Source: Flavobacteriales bacterium (GTDB lineage: Bacteria; Bacteroidota; Bacteroidia; NS11-12g; UBA9320). Taken from it: 64,000 nucleotides of DNA. Of the stretch, positions 30,612-39,719 are shown in pieces. Position 1 is the first letter of the stretch. Each line of letters starts with the position of its first letter. Where the stretch lies: assembly GCA_020635455.1 (NCBI GenBank), contig JACJZT010000007.1, positions 124,001 through 188,000 of the forward strand. The letters run 5' to 3'. The translations under genes and the position numbers were made by a program. The notes beneath the pieces are model-generated. The model was given only the letters and a program-made list of their open reading frames with translations, ran no database searches and was not told the DNA's origin.

Positions 30612-30983
30612 ATGAAAAAGCCAACAATAGTACTTGGTGCAAACAACAATCCGGAAAGGTATGCGTATAAGGCCGTAGATTTCCTTCAATCAATCGATCA
30701 GCCTGTTTACCCGGTTGGTGTGCGCAAAGGCGAAGTATTGGGCTTAACCATTTCAGACAGCCTGAGTGACCCTTCCATTCCAAAGGATATACACACCATT
30801 ACTTTGTACATCAATCCGATGGTACAAGAGCAATGGTATCAAAAAATTCTTGATAAAAAACCCAAACGTGTGATCTTTAATCCCGGAACCGAAAATGAAG
30901 TTTTTGAAGAAATGCTTGAAAAGGCAGGAATTCAGACAGAAGAAGCCTGCACCCTGGTTATGGTGCGCACAGGTGTTTACTAA
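30612..30983 (+). CDS. YccU-type CoA-binding domain protein
   Basis: 123 residues forming a single Rossmann-like CoA-binding domain: 'TIVLGANNNPERYAYKAVDFL' style N-terminus, 'QPVYPVGVRKGEVLGL', 'ITLYINPMVQEQWY' and 'KRVIFNPGTENEVFEE'. This matches the small stand-alone CoA_binding_2 family. The precise cellular role is unknown. It begins 2 bases after purB, so is probably in the same transcript. Its last 4 bases overlap the 3' end of the convergent glycosyltransferase gene. Confidence 0.85.
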   Translation: MKKPTIVLGANNNPERYAYKAVDFLQSIDQPVYPVGVRKGEVLGLTISDSLSDPSIPKDIHTITLYINPMVQEQWYQKILDKKPKRVIFNPGTENEVFEEMLEKAGIQTEEACTLVMVRTGVY

Positions 30984-32092
30984 AGATTCTTGATTTTTTT
31001 GGTAACCATGCCACTTATTCCGAGCGTCAGGTAATAGGGCAACATTAAAATATCAAGCAGCCACGAAAAAGCAAGCAAGCGGGTTGCTTCAAGTTTCTTC
31101 ATAATGTTGTAAAGTATTATATACTGGCAAAGCGTCTTAAATAAAAAGATACCCAAAAAATATGGCCAGTTCTCAAAAGAAAATATCAATCCTGCCATTA
31201 AAAATAAGTAGAAAAAAAGCTGACCCATATTTAATAAATACAGATCAAACCTCTTTCTCAGGAACTTTTGTACAAAAACCTTAGACCTGTTTAAGCGAAA
31301 CCATTGCTTCCAGCCAAATTCTTTAAGTGAAGTTGTAAATGATTCCCCGGTATAAACAATGGTCGTATTCGTTTTATTAGCGGTTTCATTGATGAACAGA
31401 TCCTCTTCCCCTGCAATTATGTGCTGATGACTTGCAAAACCCTTTACGCTAAAAAACAAGGATTTCTTATAGGCTATATTGCTTCCAGCCGACATAAATG
31501 CCTTGTTTCTTAATGCATATGAAAAGGACCTCATTGCAGTGACCACGCTGTCCCAATGCAACAACAGGTTTAAAATGCTGTTTTTCTTTTTATATCCGGA
31601 GTATCCCAAAACCATTTCTTTATCGTCGGTCATACCCTTGCTCATTTCCAGTATCCATCGGTTGCCCTTGGGAACAGCGTCAATGTTTGAAAACAACAAC
31701 CATTCGTATTGGCTTGCCTTTATACCCATGGTCAGAGCAAATTTTTTATTTTTAGCATACTTCTCATCCTGATTTATGCTAACAACTTTCAATTTTGGCT
31801 CACTTTTTGAAATTTCTTCAAGGTATTCATCGGTGCCATCCCAGGATCCATCGTTAATAATAATGATCTCAAATTCCGGGTAATCCTGTCTGAGATACAG
31901 GTCTAAGTTTTCTTTTATAAAACGCAGTTCATTTTTTGAGGTCAATATAACGCTTACCGGCACCATGCCTCCACTCTCAGTGGAATTTGACCGATGAAAT
32001 GCAAATTTTGAAAAAACAAAAAAATAGTACATCAATTGTACCATCGCAAAAAAACCGCAACCTATCAATAAAATTAAAGTCGGATTTGACAT
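30980..32092 (-). CDS. Family 2 glycosyltransferase, membrane-anchored
   Basis: 370 residues. An N-terminal membrane segment (about 5-26) is followed by a GT-A domain: 'VPVSVILTSKNE' (nucleotide-binding strand), 'EIIIINDGSWDGTDEYL', and 'WLLFSNIDAVPKG' carrying the metal-binding position (NxD rather than DxD). 'AGEEDLFINETA' (about 225) supplies the ED acceptor motif. Two or three hydrophobic segments (about 285-365) close the protein. The likely role is transfer of a sugar to a lipid or cell-surface glycan at the inner membrane; the substrate is unknown. No other polysaccharide genes are adjacent, so it is not in an obvious biosynthetic cluster. Confidence 0.85.
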   Translation of the reverse strand: MSNPTLILLIGCGFFAMVQLMYYFFVFSKFAFHRSNSTESGGMVPVSVILTSKNELRFIKENLDLYLRQDYPEFEIIIINDGSWDGTDEYLEEISKSEPKLKVVSINQDEKYAKNKKFALTMGIKASQYEWLLFSNIDAVPKGNRWILEMSKGMTDDKEMVLGYSGYKKKNSILNLLLHWDSVVTAMRSFSYALRNKAFMSAGSNIAYKKSLFFSVKGFASHQHIIAGEEDLFINETANKTNTTIVYTGESFTTSLKEFGWKQWFRLNRSKVFVQKFLRKRFDLYLLNMGQLFFYLFLMAGLIFSFENWPYFLGIFLFKTLCQYIILYNIMKKLEATRLLAFSWLLDILMLPYYLTLGISGMVTKKIKNL

Positions 32093-32167
32093 TATTGCAA
32101 ATTTATTGCTTCGCCAAACGAATTTTGAACAAAAGATTTCAACCGATGAAAGGAATTATGTATAAAA

Positions 32168-33067
32168 CTAGTACAACATTTTTTCAAGGTCGGCTGCTTC
32201 TAATTTATCAGATTCGAAGTAATGGTGGTTTTTTCGCATCCAGGTAAGTTGTCTTTTTGCATAATTACGGGTATGCTGCTTAATTTTATCAACGGCCTCA
32301 TCCAGCGAATAAACACCATCTATGTAGCTGAACAACTCACTATAACCAACCGTTTGAAGCGCTTTTAACGATCTGAACTTTTCCAAAGACCTCACCTCTT
32401 CCAATAGCCCATCAGCCATCATATTATCAACTCTTGCGTTAATTCGATCGTACAATTCATTTCGTTCTATGGACATTTTAATGAATATTGTTTCAAAAGG
32501 CCTGTTTGAGGTGTTTCCGGACTTAAGTTCAGCAATTGACTTGCCGGTTAATTCAACCAATTCAAGAGCCCTCATTATTCGTACAGGATTTTTAGGGTCT
32601 ACACTTTGGGCTCCCAAGGGATCGGAAGATGACAAGAGAGAAAATAAATGATCGACCCCATGTTCAAGGAATATTTCTTGATATTTTGTTCTTAAATTCT
32701 CATTTGCAGAAGGTAGATCATCAAGACCCTTGCATACCGCATCGATGTACAATCCCGTTCCACCTGCCATTATTACGACTTTGTTTGTTACAAACAAATC
32801 ATCCAGTATCTTATTGGCTTCTCTTTCATAAACACCGGCATTGAAGGTATCATGAATAGAAACATGGTCAATAAAATGATGTTTCACCTCCGCTAATTGA
32901 TCGGTGGAAGGTTTGGCAGTACCAATATTAAGTTCTTTGTAACACTGCCTGCTATCGGCAGAGAGAATTTCAGTATTAAAATGTTTTGCCAGTTGAATGG
33001 CGTAATCTGTTTTGCCAGAACAGGTCGGGCCCGTAACTGCGATCAGAACAGGCTTATGAAGGCTCAT
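32168..33067 (-). CDS. miaA: tRNA dimethylallyltransferase
   Basis: Transfers a dimethylallyl group to A37 of tRNAs that read codons beginning with U. 299 residues. The P-loop is 'AVTGPTCSGKTDYAI' (about 10-24), followed by 'ILSADSRQCYKELNIGTAK', 'VKHHFIDHVS', 'VIMAGGTGLYIDAV' and a C-terminal 'QHTRNYAKRQLTWMRK' that contacts tRNA. All are standard MiaA motifs and the length is usual. The neighbour at 33073 ends 5 bases before this start on the same strand, so the two are probably co-transcribed. Confidence 0.96.
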   Translation of the reverse strand: MSLHKPVLIAVTGPTCSGKTDYAIQLAKHFNTEILSADSRQCYKELNIGTAKPSTDQLAEVKHHFIDHVSIHDTFNAGVYEREANKILDDLFVTNKVVIMAGGTGLYIDAVCKGLDDLPSANENLRTKYQEIFLEHGVDHLFSLLSSSDPLGAQSVDPKNPVRIMRALELVELTGKSIAELKSGNTSNRPFETIFIKMSIERNELYDRINARVDNMMADGLLEEVRSLEKFRSLKALQTVGYSELFSYIDGVYSLDEAVDKIKQHTRNYAKRQLTWMRKNHHYFESDKLEAADLEKMLY

Positions 33068-33072
33068 TGCTT

Positions 33073-33867
33073 CTAATAATCATCCGCGCTGTCATCGCCA
33101 TACTCATCGTAGTCGTCATAATCATCATCGGTATCCATATCGTCCATCTCATCACCTTCTTCACCTTCAAGCATATCGAGATCATTATCGTCCACCGAAA
33201 ATTCCTCTTCTTCAAAATCCAGAACCTTAGTTCCACTGCCAGAAGAAGGTTTCTTTTTGTCGGATTCAGATTTGGCAGAAGCTTTATCCGTCATTTTTCG
33301 GATAACTTCCTTTTCGTTTTCCTCTTCTTCATCATCCTCTTCGTCCTCGTCATCCATTTGAAGTGCCTTATTCAATTTTTCGGTTAATTTGTCGGCCATT
33401 AGTTTTTCCGCCATCTTATCGTATTCGCCTGAAGAGGATGAACCGGGCAATTTTCCTTTTAATTTATATTGCTTTGGTGCTTCACCTTCTTTTCTGGCAA
33501 TAAAAGGATAGTTTCTGTGAGGCTCTGCTTTTAAAATTTTTACCAGTTCGATGTTAAAAGTCCATTCAAGATCCGGATCAAAAATATAAATAAAGTGTTG
33601 GTCAGGATTGTTTATATTTTTATGGATTGAAACCTCTTTCGGATCCGGCGCGTCCTCTTGAATTTTTTCGGTACTGCAAATAAGATAGGTACTTCTCCAA
33701 GAATCGGTTGCCATATAAAAGGAATATTCCTTGCTGCCGTCAAAACCAATGGATTCCTGTATAATGGAATGAAGATCTGAAAATTTAGAAGTTGAGGTTA
33801 TGTCTATGAAGCGCACAATATCACTATGATCGTCAAAGTGGATACGAAATTTATAAACGATTTGCAT
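33073..33867 (-). CDS. pRiA4b ORF-3-like protein with long acidic tail
   Basis: 264 residues. The first 160 or so resemble the plasmid pRiA4b ORF-3 / IS1096 passenger 'TnpR' family: 'YKFRIHFDDHSDIVRFIDI', 'QESIGFDGSKEYSFYMA' and 'DQHFIYIFDPDLEWTFNIEL'. The last 100 residues are dominated by Asp and Glu with Lys/Ser patches and finish in 'YDDYDEYGDDSADDY'. The family's database name refers to transposons, but there is no transposase or inverted repeat here, so I regard it as a resident gene. Its function is unknown. It lies directly upstream of miaA. Confidence 0.75.
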   Translation of the reverse strand: MQIVYKFRIHFDDHSDIVRFIDITSTSKFSDLHSIIQESIGFDGSKEYSFYMATDSWRSTYLICSTEKIQEDAPDPKEVSIHKNINNPDQHFIYIFDPDLEWTFNIELVKILKAEPHRNYPFIARKEGEAPKQYKLKGKLPGSSSSGEYDKMAEKLMADKLTEKLNKALQMDDEDEEDDEEEENEKEVIRKMTDKASAKSESDKKKPSSGSGTKVLDFEEEEFSVDDNDLDMLEGEEGDEMDDMDTDDDYDDYDEYGDDSADDY

Positions 33868-33911
33868 AAAGTTTTACAAAGATGTTTAAATGCTGTATAT
33901 TTTACATAATT

Positions 33912-33942
33912 AAAAAAAAAGACGGCAAGACCGTCTTTTAAT
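33912..33942 (-). terminator. Rho-independent terminator after hppA
   Basis: An 8-bp stem AAAGACGG / CCGTCTTT with a CAAGA loop (33918-33938). On the minus strand it is followed by a run of nine T. It lies about 20 bases past the hppA stop. The T-rich other side could also serve the plus strand. Confidence 0.85.
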
Positions 33943-33960
33943 TATTTTAGTTTATTGAAC

Positions 33961-36336
33961 TCAGGGATTTGTGGAATCTGATTCTTCAGTTTTTTCTTTT
34001 CTGGATGGCCCAATGTATTTGCCATCCTTATCGTAATTTCTTAAACATTTGGCTTTTTGCTCTGGAGAACATCCCATCTTATCGCACATTGCAGCACATT
34101 CTTCGCGGGTCATATTCTCACAGTTCTCCATCATACAATCGGAGTCATGGTCCATATCACCCATACAACATCCCATCTCTGTTTTATGTCCATCCATCTC
34201 ACAACAATCGTCCTTATCGGATGTACTGCCTATTCCGGATATATATGGAGCAATCACAAGAGATACGATACTCATCAATTTGATGAGAATGTTCATTGAA
34301 GGACCGGAAGTATCCTTAAACGGATCTCCAACTGTATCACCTGTAACCGAAGCTTTGTGTGGCTCAGATTTTTTGTAATACATTTCACCATTTATTTCAA
34401 CACCGGCTTCAAATGATTTTTTTGCATTATCCCAGGCGCCACCGGCATTGCTTTGAAAAATACCCATAAGAACACCTGAAACCGTTACACCGGCCAAAAG
34501 ACCACCTAAGACTTCCGGTCCGAAAACAAAACCGATGATTACAGGAGTAATAAGCGCAATTGCACCCGGCATGAGCATCTGACGAATAGAAGCATTGGTT
34601 GAAATGGCCACGCATTTTTCATACTCAGGTTTAGCCTTATATTCCATAATTCCGGGAATTTCCTTGAATTGTCTTCTTACTTCTTCTACCATTTCCATGG
34701 CTGCTTTACCAACGGCCTGAATACACAGAGCAGAAAATATGAACGGGATCATACCCCCTATGAAAAGGCCTGCAAGAACGGGAGCCTTATAAATATCGAT
34801 CGATTCTATACCGGCAATTCCAACAAAAGCTGCAAAAAGAGCCAGTGAAGTTAATGCGGCTGATGCTATGGCAAATCCTTTACCCGTAGCGGCTGTGGTA
34901 TTACCAACAGCATCGAGATTGTCTGTACGTTCCCTAACTTCAGAAGGCAACTGACTCATCTCTGCAATACCACCGGCATTGTCTGCAATCGGACCAAAGG
35001 CATCAATGGCAAGTTGCATTGCTGTTGTAGCCATCATACCTGCTGCTGCGATCGCTACTCCATATAGACCAGCAAAATAATACGAAGCCATAATACCGGC
35101 TGCAAGGGTAATTATTGGAATAACGGTAGATTTCATTCCAACTGCCAGTCCGCCAATGATGTTGGTTGCGTGTCCTGTGGCAGATTGCCTGATAATCGAA
35201 TTAACAGGGGCCTTGCCCATGGCAGTATAATATTCGGTAACAATACTCATGATCAGGCCTACAAGTGACCCAACCAAAATGGCCATAAACACATTGAATT
35301 TCGTAAACTCATAACCACGAAGTGAAAGCGTTTCGGGCAGCATCCAGTTTACGAAGAAATAACTGGCAATAACCGTTAGAATTATCGAAGACCAGTTACC
35401 CATATTCAACGCATTCTGAACGTTTGATTTTTCATCTTTAATTCGAACAAACCAGGTTCCGACAATGGAAAAGATCAAACCTAAACCGCAAATGATCATA
35501 GGTAACAAAATCGGAGCCATTCCTCCAAACTTATCGTTTGAATCAATCTCCTGACCCAAAACCATTGTAGCAAGGATGGTGGCTACATAGGAACCGAATA
35601 AATCAGCACCCATACCGGCAACATCTCCAACGTTGTCACCAACATTATCGGCAATGGTAGCCGGGTTTCGCACATCGTCTTCCGGAATACCAGCTTCCAC
35701 TTTTCCTACCAGGTCAGCTCCTACGTCCGCAGCTTTTGTGTATATACCTCCACCCACACGGGCAAATAAAGCTATGGATTCGGCCCCTAAAGAAAAACCG
35801 GTCAGAACTTCGATGGCAGTTCGAGTGGTGTTTTCGCCCAGATCAGAAAAAAGATTTAAAAATACAATGAACAATCCCCCCAAGCCTAGTACGGCCAAAC
35901 CAGCAACTCCAAGACCCATAACCGTTCCTCCGGTAAAAGATACCTTTAGAGCTTGCTTCAAACTAGTACGGGCGGCCTGAGTTGTTCTCACATTGGCCTT
36001 AGTGGCTACTTTCATACCGATGTATCCGGCAGTTGCAGATAGAACTGCTCCTATTATGAAAGAAATTGATATTATCCAGCTGGAATGAATTTCCTGGCCG
36101 TTGATCTCATGAATAGTTCCTGAATATGCAAGTAATGCAGCTGTAAAAACCACAAAGATCGCTAAAACTTTCCATTCAGCTTTCAAAAATGCCATTGCTC
36201 CTTTGGCAATGTAACCGGCAAGTTCTTTCATATTATCATCACCGGCATCCTGTTTTCCAACCCAGGCACTTTTAGCAGCCATAACAATCAGACCCAAAAC
36301 TCCCAGTAAGGGGACTAAATAAATAATTGAATGCAT
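33961..36336 (-). CDS. hppA: Membrane-bound K+-dependent ion-translocating pyrophosphatase with Cys/Met-rich tail
   Basis: Hydrolyses PPi and pumps H+ or Na+ out of the cytoplasm. 791 residues, longer than the usual 650-740 or so. The substrate-site motif 'DVGADLVGKVEAGIPEDD' and the following 'NVGDNVGDVAGMGADLFGSY' are present, as is the second Asp-rich site 'DAFGPIADNAGGIAEM'. 'GNTTAATGKGFAI' has Ala rather than Lys at the position that separates K+-dependent from K+-independent enzymes, so I call it K+-dependent. I cannot settle H+ versus Na+. The last 88 residues or so, after the final membrane helix, are an odd tail with 10 Cys, many Met/Asp/His and charged residues, ending 'EKTEESDSTNP'. 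The ATG is at 36336, about 20 bases downstream of a predicted transcription start. Confidence 0.95.
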   Translation of the reverse strand: MHSIIYLVPLLGVLGLIVMAAKSAWVGKQDAGDDNMKELAGYIAKGAMAFLKAEWKVLAIFVVFTAALLAYSGTIHEINGQEIHSSWIISISFIIGAVLSATAGYIGMKVATKANVRTTQAARTSLKQALKVSFTGGTVMGLGVAGLAVLGLGGLFIVFLNLFSDLGENTTRTAIEVLTGFSLGAESIALFARVGGGIYTKAADVGADLVGKVEAGIPEDDVRNPATIADNVGDNVGDVAGMGADLFGSYVATILATMVLGQEIDSNDKFGGMAPILLPMIICGLGLIFSIVGTWFVRIKDEKSNVQNALNMGNWSSIILTVIASYFFVNWMLPETLSLRGYEFTKFNVFMAILVGSLVGLIMSIVTEYYTAMGKAPVNSIIRQSATGHATNIIGGLAVGMKSTVIPIITLAAGIMASYYFAGLYGVAIAAAGMMATTAMQLAIDAFGPIADNAGGIAEMSQLPSEVRERTDNLDAVGNTTAATGKGFAIASAALTSLALFAAFVGIAGIESIDIYKAPVLAGLFIGGMIPFIFSALCIQAVGKAAMEMVEEVRRQFKEIPGIMEYKAKPEYEKCVAISTNASIRQMLMPGAIALITPVIIGFVFGPEVLGGLLAGVTVSGVLMGIFQSNAGGAWDNAKKSFEAGVEINGEMYYKKSEPHKASVTGDTVGDPFKDTSGPSMNILIKLMSIVSLVIAPYISGIGSTSDKDDCCEMDGHKTEMGCCMGDMDHDSDCMMENCENMTREECAAMCDKMGCSPEQKAKCLRNYDKDGKYIGPSRKEKTEESDSTNP

Positions 36337-36364
36337 AATTTTATAAGAGTTATTTAAAAGTCCG

Positions 36365-36396
36365 CGAAATTAGGCTTTCTATTCTATTTTTTCAAA
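36365..36396 (-). promoter_or_regulatory. Predicted hppA promoter
   Basis: On the minus strand TTTG (36396-36393), a 20-base spacer, then TAATTTCG (36372-36365), one base off TAnnTTTG. It lies 29 bases before the hppA ATG. Confidence 0.55.
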
Positions 36397-36508
36397 GGAC
36401 ATTCATAATTTTATTTGCCCTTGAATTTTAGGAACCAAATTGAGATTTTATTAAATAAAGATATGATTAACAGAAAATTAAGATTTCGGCTTAAACGATA
36501 ACCCCTTA

Positions 36509-39175
36509 TTAGGAACCTTGACGGAAACCGATCCCGGATATTTTTGTTTTTTGAATGATCTCATCCAGATTTATCTCCTTCAAATCTTCGGTAGTTAAAG
36601 TAGAAGTAATTTTTCCGGTTCTTTTCGACGAAGGGATCTCCGACATACGCAAATGTTGATGACGTACAACTTCTTCAACCATTTTGCGCACGGCCCTTCC
36701 ATTGCCGAAAAATTTATCCCTTCCGCTATACATCAGATCCAGTATTCTTTTTAATTCAACGCTAGCCTCCTTATCCGGTTCGAGATTGTTTTCCTTTAAC
36801 TGATTGTATGCAATTTCGAGCAACTCTTCGGATTTAAAATCCTCGAAATGAAAGGTTCGGTCGAATCTCGATTTTAAACCGGGGTTTGATTCAATAAACC
36901 TTTTCATGTTATCAGTATAACCGGCTGCGATAACTATGAAATTTCCACGATGATCTTCCATTCGTTTAAGCAGTATTTCGATGGCTTCTTTTCCAAAATC
37001 ACTCTGTCCTCCTTCAGTTAAAGAATAAGCTTCATCAATAAAAAGGACCCCTCCCATGGCGCGATCAATGATTTCAGCAGTTTTAATGGCTGTTTGACCA
37101 ACATACCCGCCAACCAGTGACTGGCGATCGCATTCAATCAGGTGTCCTCGTTCAAGTATGCCAAGTGCTTTGTATATCTGAGCAAGAATTCGGGCAACGG
37201 TGGTTTTACCGGTTCCAGGATTTCCTGTAAAAACCGTATGTAAACTGAAGGCCTGCTTCACATCTTTTCCCGTTTCCTTATAAAAACGCACCAGTTTTAC
37301 AAGATCTTTAATGTCTTCTTTGACGGACTCAAGACCGATCATGTGGGATATTTTGTCAATCGACTCCTTAAGTAACTCCTCATCGATAGGAATGTCAGCT
37401 ATAGAGCCTTGCTTTTTTAGTGAGAGTTTCTCAACATCTTCAACTGTGATCAAACTTAATTCATCAGGAGTGAGTTTCTCAGGATTCGGCATACTCATTA
37501 CCCGTAAACCCAAATTGAGTTTGCATTCATCGATCATGCTGTTTACCAGTCTTGCATTTCCAAAAAATTTATCTCTTCCGCGATAAGCTTCAACCAGGCT
37601 TTTATAGAGTAGACCTTCTGCTTTTTTATCGAGGGCAATTCCTCTCTTTTCACAGGCGTAATGAGCAATTTCGAGTAATTCCTGAGGCACATAATCCGGA
37701 AAATCATAAAACATGGTAAATCTTGATTTTAGACCGGGATTGGATTCAAGAAAATTATCCATTTCAGCCGGATAGCCTGCACAAATAATGGCTATATCTT
37801 CATTATCAGAGAGTTCTTTTAAGAGAATCTCAATTACTTCCTTTCCAAAATCCTTGGCATCATCATCTTTTCGGGCAAGTGAATAAGCCTCATCAATGAA
37901 CAAAATTCCTCCCTTGGCTTTTTTCAGGGCAGCTTTTGTTTTTGGAGCAGTTTGACCAATGAACTCAGCAACAAGGTCCCCTCTGTCAACTTCAAAAACA
38001 TGCCCCTTGCTTAGCAAGCCAAGATTGTGGTATATTTTACCAAGTTTTCTGGCGACCGTTGTTTTACCGGTTCCGGGATTACCTCGAAATATCGCAGAAA
38101 GATTTATTTTTTCTTTTTCCTTTAAACCCTTATTTTTTCTCAATGAGATGAAAGAGAGGTAATTACTGTATTCTTTGATCTTATTTTTGATTTCTCCAAG
38201 GCCGATAAGACCCTCTAGTTCTTTCATGATTACATCGACCGATTCTTCACGATCGTGTACTTTCCCTTCTTCATCTTCATCCTGGTCCTCTTTTTCGAAA
38301 AATAGATCGGAGTCTTCATTTTCCGGATTTTCTAAAAGATCCCGGAAGTTTTCTACCTTGAAATCTTCTTCCGTTGCATCCATATAGTCATCTCCAATTT
38401 CAAACTCCTTTGTAAAAAGCAGTTTATCCATGAACAAAACATCAATGGAATAAATATCCCTACCCCATGTACCTACTTTATCCGAGCCCCAGCCAATGGT
38501 AATTGAAAACTCATTGTCCTGAGGATAAACAAAGAACAACTTTGTTATTGAACCCTTCAGCAGCTGATTGCTTGTTCGAAAATTGAAAGTTAATTCACAG
38601 GTCCAGTAGTTGACGTCTTTGATCAGATTTTTGGCATTAAATTCGACCCAGACGTATCGGGTATAATTATAATTGAAAACTGAATAATAGTTTCGGTCAT
38701 TAATTTTTACATTGGCATCAGGACCTTCATAAAGCTTAATAGTTTCTACTTCAAAATAAGGTGCACCACTATGTTCAACCGCTCCAAAGTTTTGAATATA
38801 AAACTGTTTTTCAAGGATCAGTTTCTCATCAACAATAGCCTGCCATTTGAATATACCGGTTTTCCAAAAGGTACCTTTATTTTTTGTTCCCCAACCTTCA
38901 CGAACGTAAACAACGGATTCATTTTTAGAAACGATCCGGTCACAATTCAGATTACAAATTTCATTGTTCTCGTTATCCAAGCATACGATCCTGAGATTCA
39001 GGTCCCAGTCCTTATCCAGAAATTTGAGATTAATAAACGAGAATTCACAATAAATATAAGTACACTCCCCCAGTTCAAAAACACTACGGTACTTTTTCTT
39101 ATTGTCTGCAAGCCATTCGGTCGAAGCATAAACCTTAAGATCAATTTCCTTGTATAAAGCTTTGTTCGGACTCAA
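36509..39175 (-). CDS. Tandem CbbX/SpoVK-type AAA+ ATPase with duplicated N-terminal beta domain
   Basis: 888 residues. Two AAA modules are present: Walker A 'GNPGTGKTTVARKLG' at about 365 and again at about 651, and Walker B 'GGILFIDEAYSL' at about 422 and 'GGVLFIDEAYSL' at about 708. Each is followed by 'SNPGLKSRF' and 'GRDKFFGNARLV'-type motifs, characteristic of the CbbX/SpoVK branch. Residues 1-260 are not ATPase. They contain two copies of an aromatic beta motif, 'GWGTKNKGTFWKTGIFKW' (about 94) and 'GWGSDKVGTWGRDIYSI' (about 228), suggesting an internal duplication. A very acidic linker (about 262-312) connects them to the first AAA. The expected role is ATP-driven remodelling of a partner; the partner is unknown. 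It is not next to RuBisCO or sporulation genes. The gene is a single unit, divergent from tRNA-Ser. Confidence 0.85.
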   Translation of the reverse strand: MSPNKALYKEIDLKVYASTEWLADNKKKYRSVFELGECTYIYCEFSFINLKFLDKDWDLNLRIVCLDNENNEICNLNCDRIVSKNESVVYVREGWGTKNKGTFWKTGIFKWQAIVDEKLILEKQFYIQNFGAVEHSGAPYFEVETIKLYEGPDANVKINDRNYYSVFNYNYTRYVWVEFNAKNLIKDVNYWTCELTFNFRTSNQLLKGSITKLFFVYPQDNEFSITIGWGSDKVGTWGRDIYSIDVLFMDKLLFTKEFEIGDDYMDATEEDFKVENFRDLLENPENEDSDLFFEKEDQDEDEEGKVHDREESVDVIMKELEGLIGLGEIKNKIKEYSNYLSFISLRKNKGLKEKEKINLSAIFRGNPGTGKTTVARKLGKIYHNLGLLSKGHVFEVDRGDLVAEFIGQTAPKTKAALKKAKGGILFIDEAYSLARKDDDAKDFGKEVIEILLKELSDNEDIAIICAGYPAEMDNFLESNPGLKSRFTMFYDFPDYVPQELLEIAHYACEKRGIALDKKAEGLLYKSLVEAYRGRDKFFGNARLVNSMIDECKLNLGLRVMSMPNPEKLTPDELSLITVEDVEKLSLKKQGSIADIPIDEELLKESIDKISHMIGLESVKEDIKDLVKLVRFYKETGKDVKQAFSLHTVFTGNPGTGKTTVARILAQIYKALGILERGHLIECDRQSLVGGYVGQTAIKTAEIIDRAMGGVLFIDEAYSLTEGGQSDFGKEAIEILLKRMEDHRGNFIVIAAGYTDNMKRFIESNPGLKSRFDRTFHFEDFKSEELLEIAYNQLKENNLEPDKEASVELKRILDLMYSGRDKFFGNGRAVRKMVEEVVRHQHLRMSEIPSSKRTGKITSTLTTEDLKEINLDEIIQKTKISGIGFRQGS

Positions 39176-39270
39176 TTTCAGTTTAAATTAATAACGAGGC
39201 AAGATTAGTAAATATTCTTAATAAAACAGGTCAAAGGGAAAAAAGTTGCAAAAATTTTGCCGGAATATGT

Positions 39271-39303
39271 ATTGAATGTGAGGAAAAAATATTGTTATAT
39301 TTG
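39271..39303 (+). promoter_or_regulatory. Predicted promoter for the tRNA-Ser leader transcript
   Basis: TTG (39272-39274), a 21-base spacer, then a perfect TATATTTG (39296-39303) in the TAnnTTTG form. It points towards tRNA-Ser, whose first base is 185 bases downstream. Confidence 0.65.
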
Positions 39304-39487
39304 CACCTCCAAAAATTTGGCTGAAAATCGAGTTGATCGAACAGTTACGTTTAATTGGATCGTACATTGAAATTTACAAGTCAGGAAACGGAAAGTAAAA
39401 AATAATCAAAGGAATGGTTTGACCCGAAATTGTTTCCAGGGACAAACTAGCTTTCTTAAAGGGTATTTAACTTTTTTAGAAAACATT
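39304..39487 (+). other. Long leader or possible small RNA upstream of tRNA-Ser
   Basis: About 184 bases with no ORF, lying between a strong promoter and tRNA-Ser. It contains a long hairpin, GTTTGACCC (from 39418) pairing with GGGACAAAC (ending about 39448) with one A-A mismatch, and a smaller CCAAA-aa-TTTGG near its start. It could be a pre-tRNA leader or a separate structured RNA. I cannot match it to a family. Confidence 0.35.
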
Positions 39488-39574
<87 letters not shown>

Positions 39575-39719
39575 CACTTTGTGTTAAATGACTAGTCACA
39601 TTGCTTTACTTCATTCATTTTTGAATTAAAGTACTGATCAGGATAAAAATCTTATTGTTGCGAACGAAATGAGTGAATGGAAAAGAGTTTTATAGGATAA
39701 TTATCCGTTTCAACAACGT
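39575..39719 (+). other. Spacer between tRNA-Ser and the repeat array
   Basis: AT-rich, no ORF of note. A perfect palindrome ggataattatcc lies at about 39698-39709. No clear terminator follows tRNA-Ser, so read-through into the array is possible. Confidence 0.4.

Noticed and set aside
33073..33867. Insertion sequence or transposon suggested by the family name of this protein
   Set aside because: No transposase, no terminal inverted repeats and no target duplications are visible.
36509..39175. RuBisCO activase CbbX proper
   Set aside because: Two AAA modules, a large non-ATPase front and no RuBisCO genes nearby.
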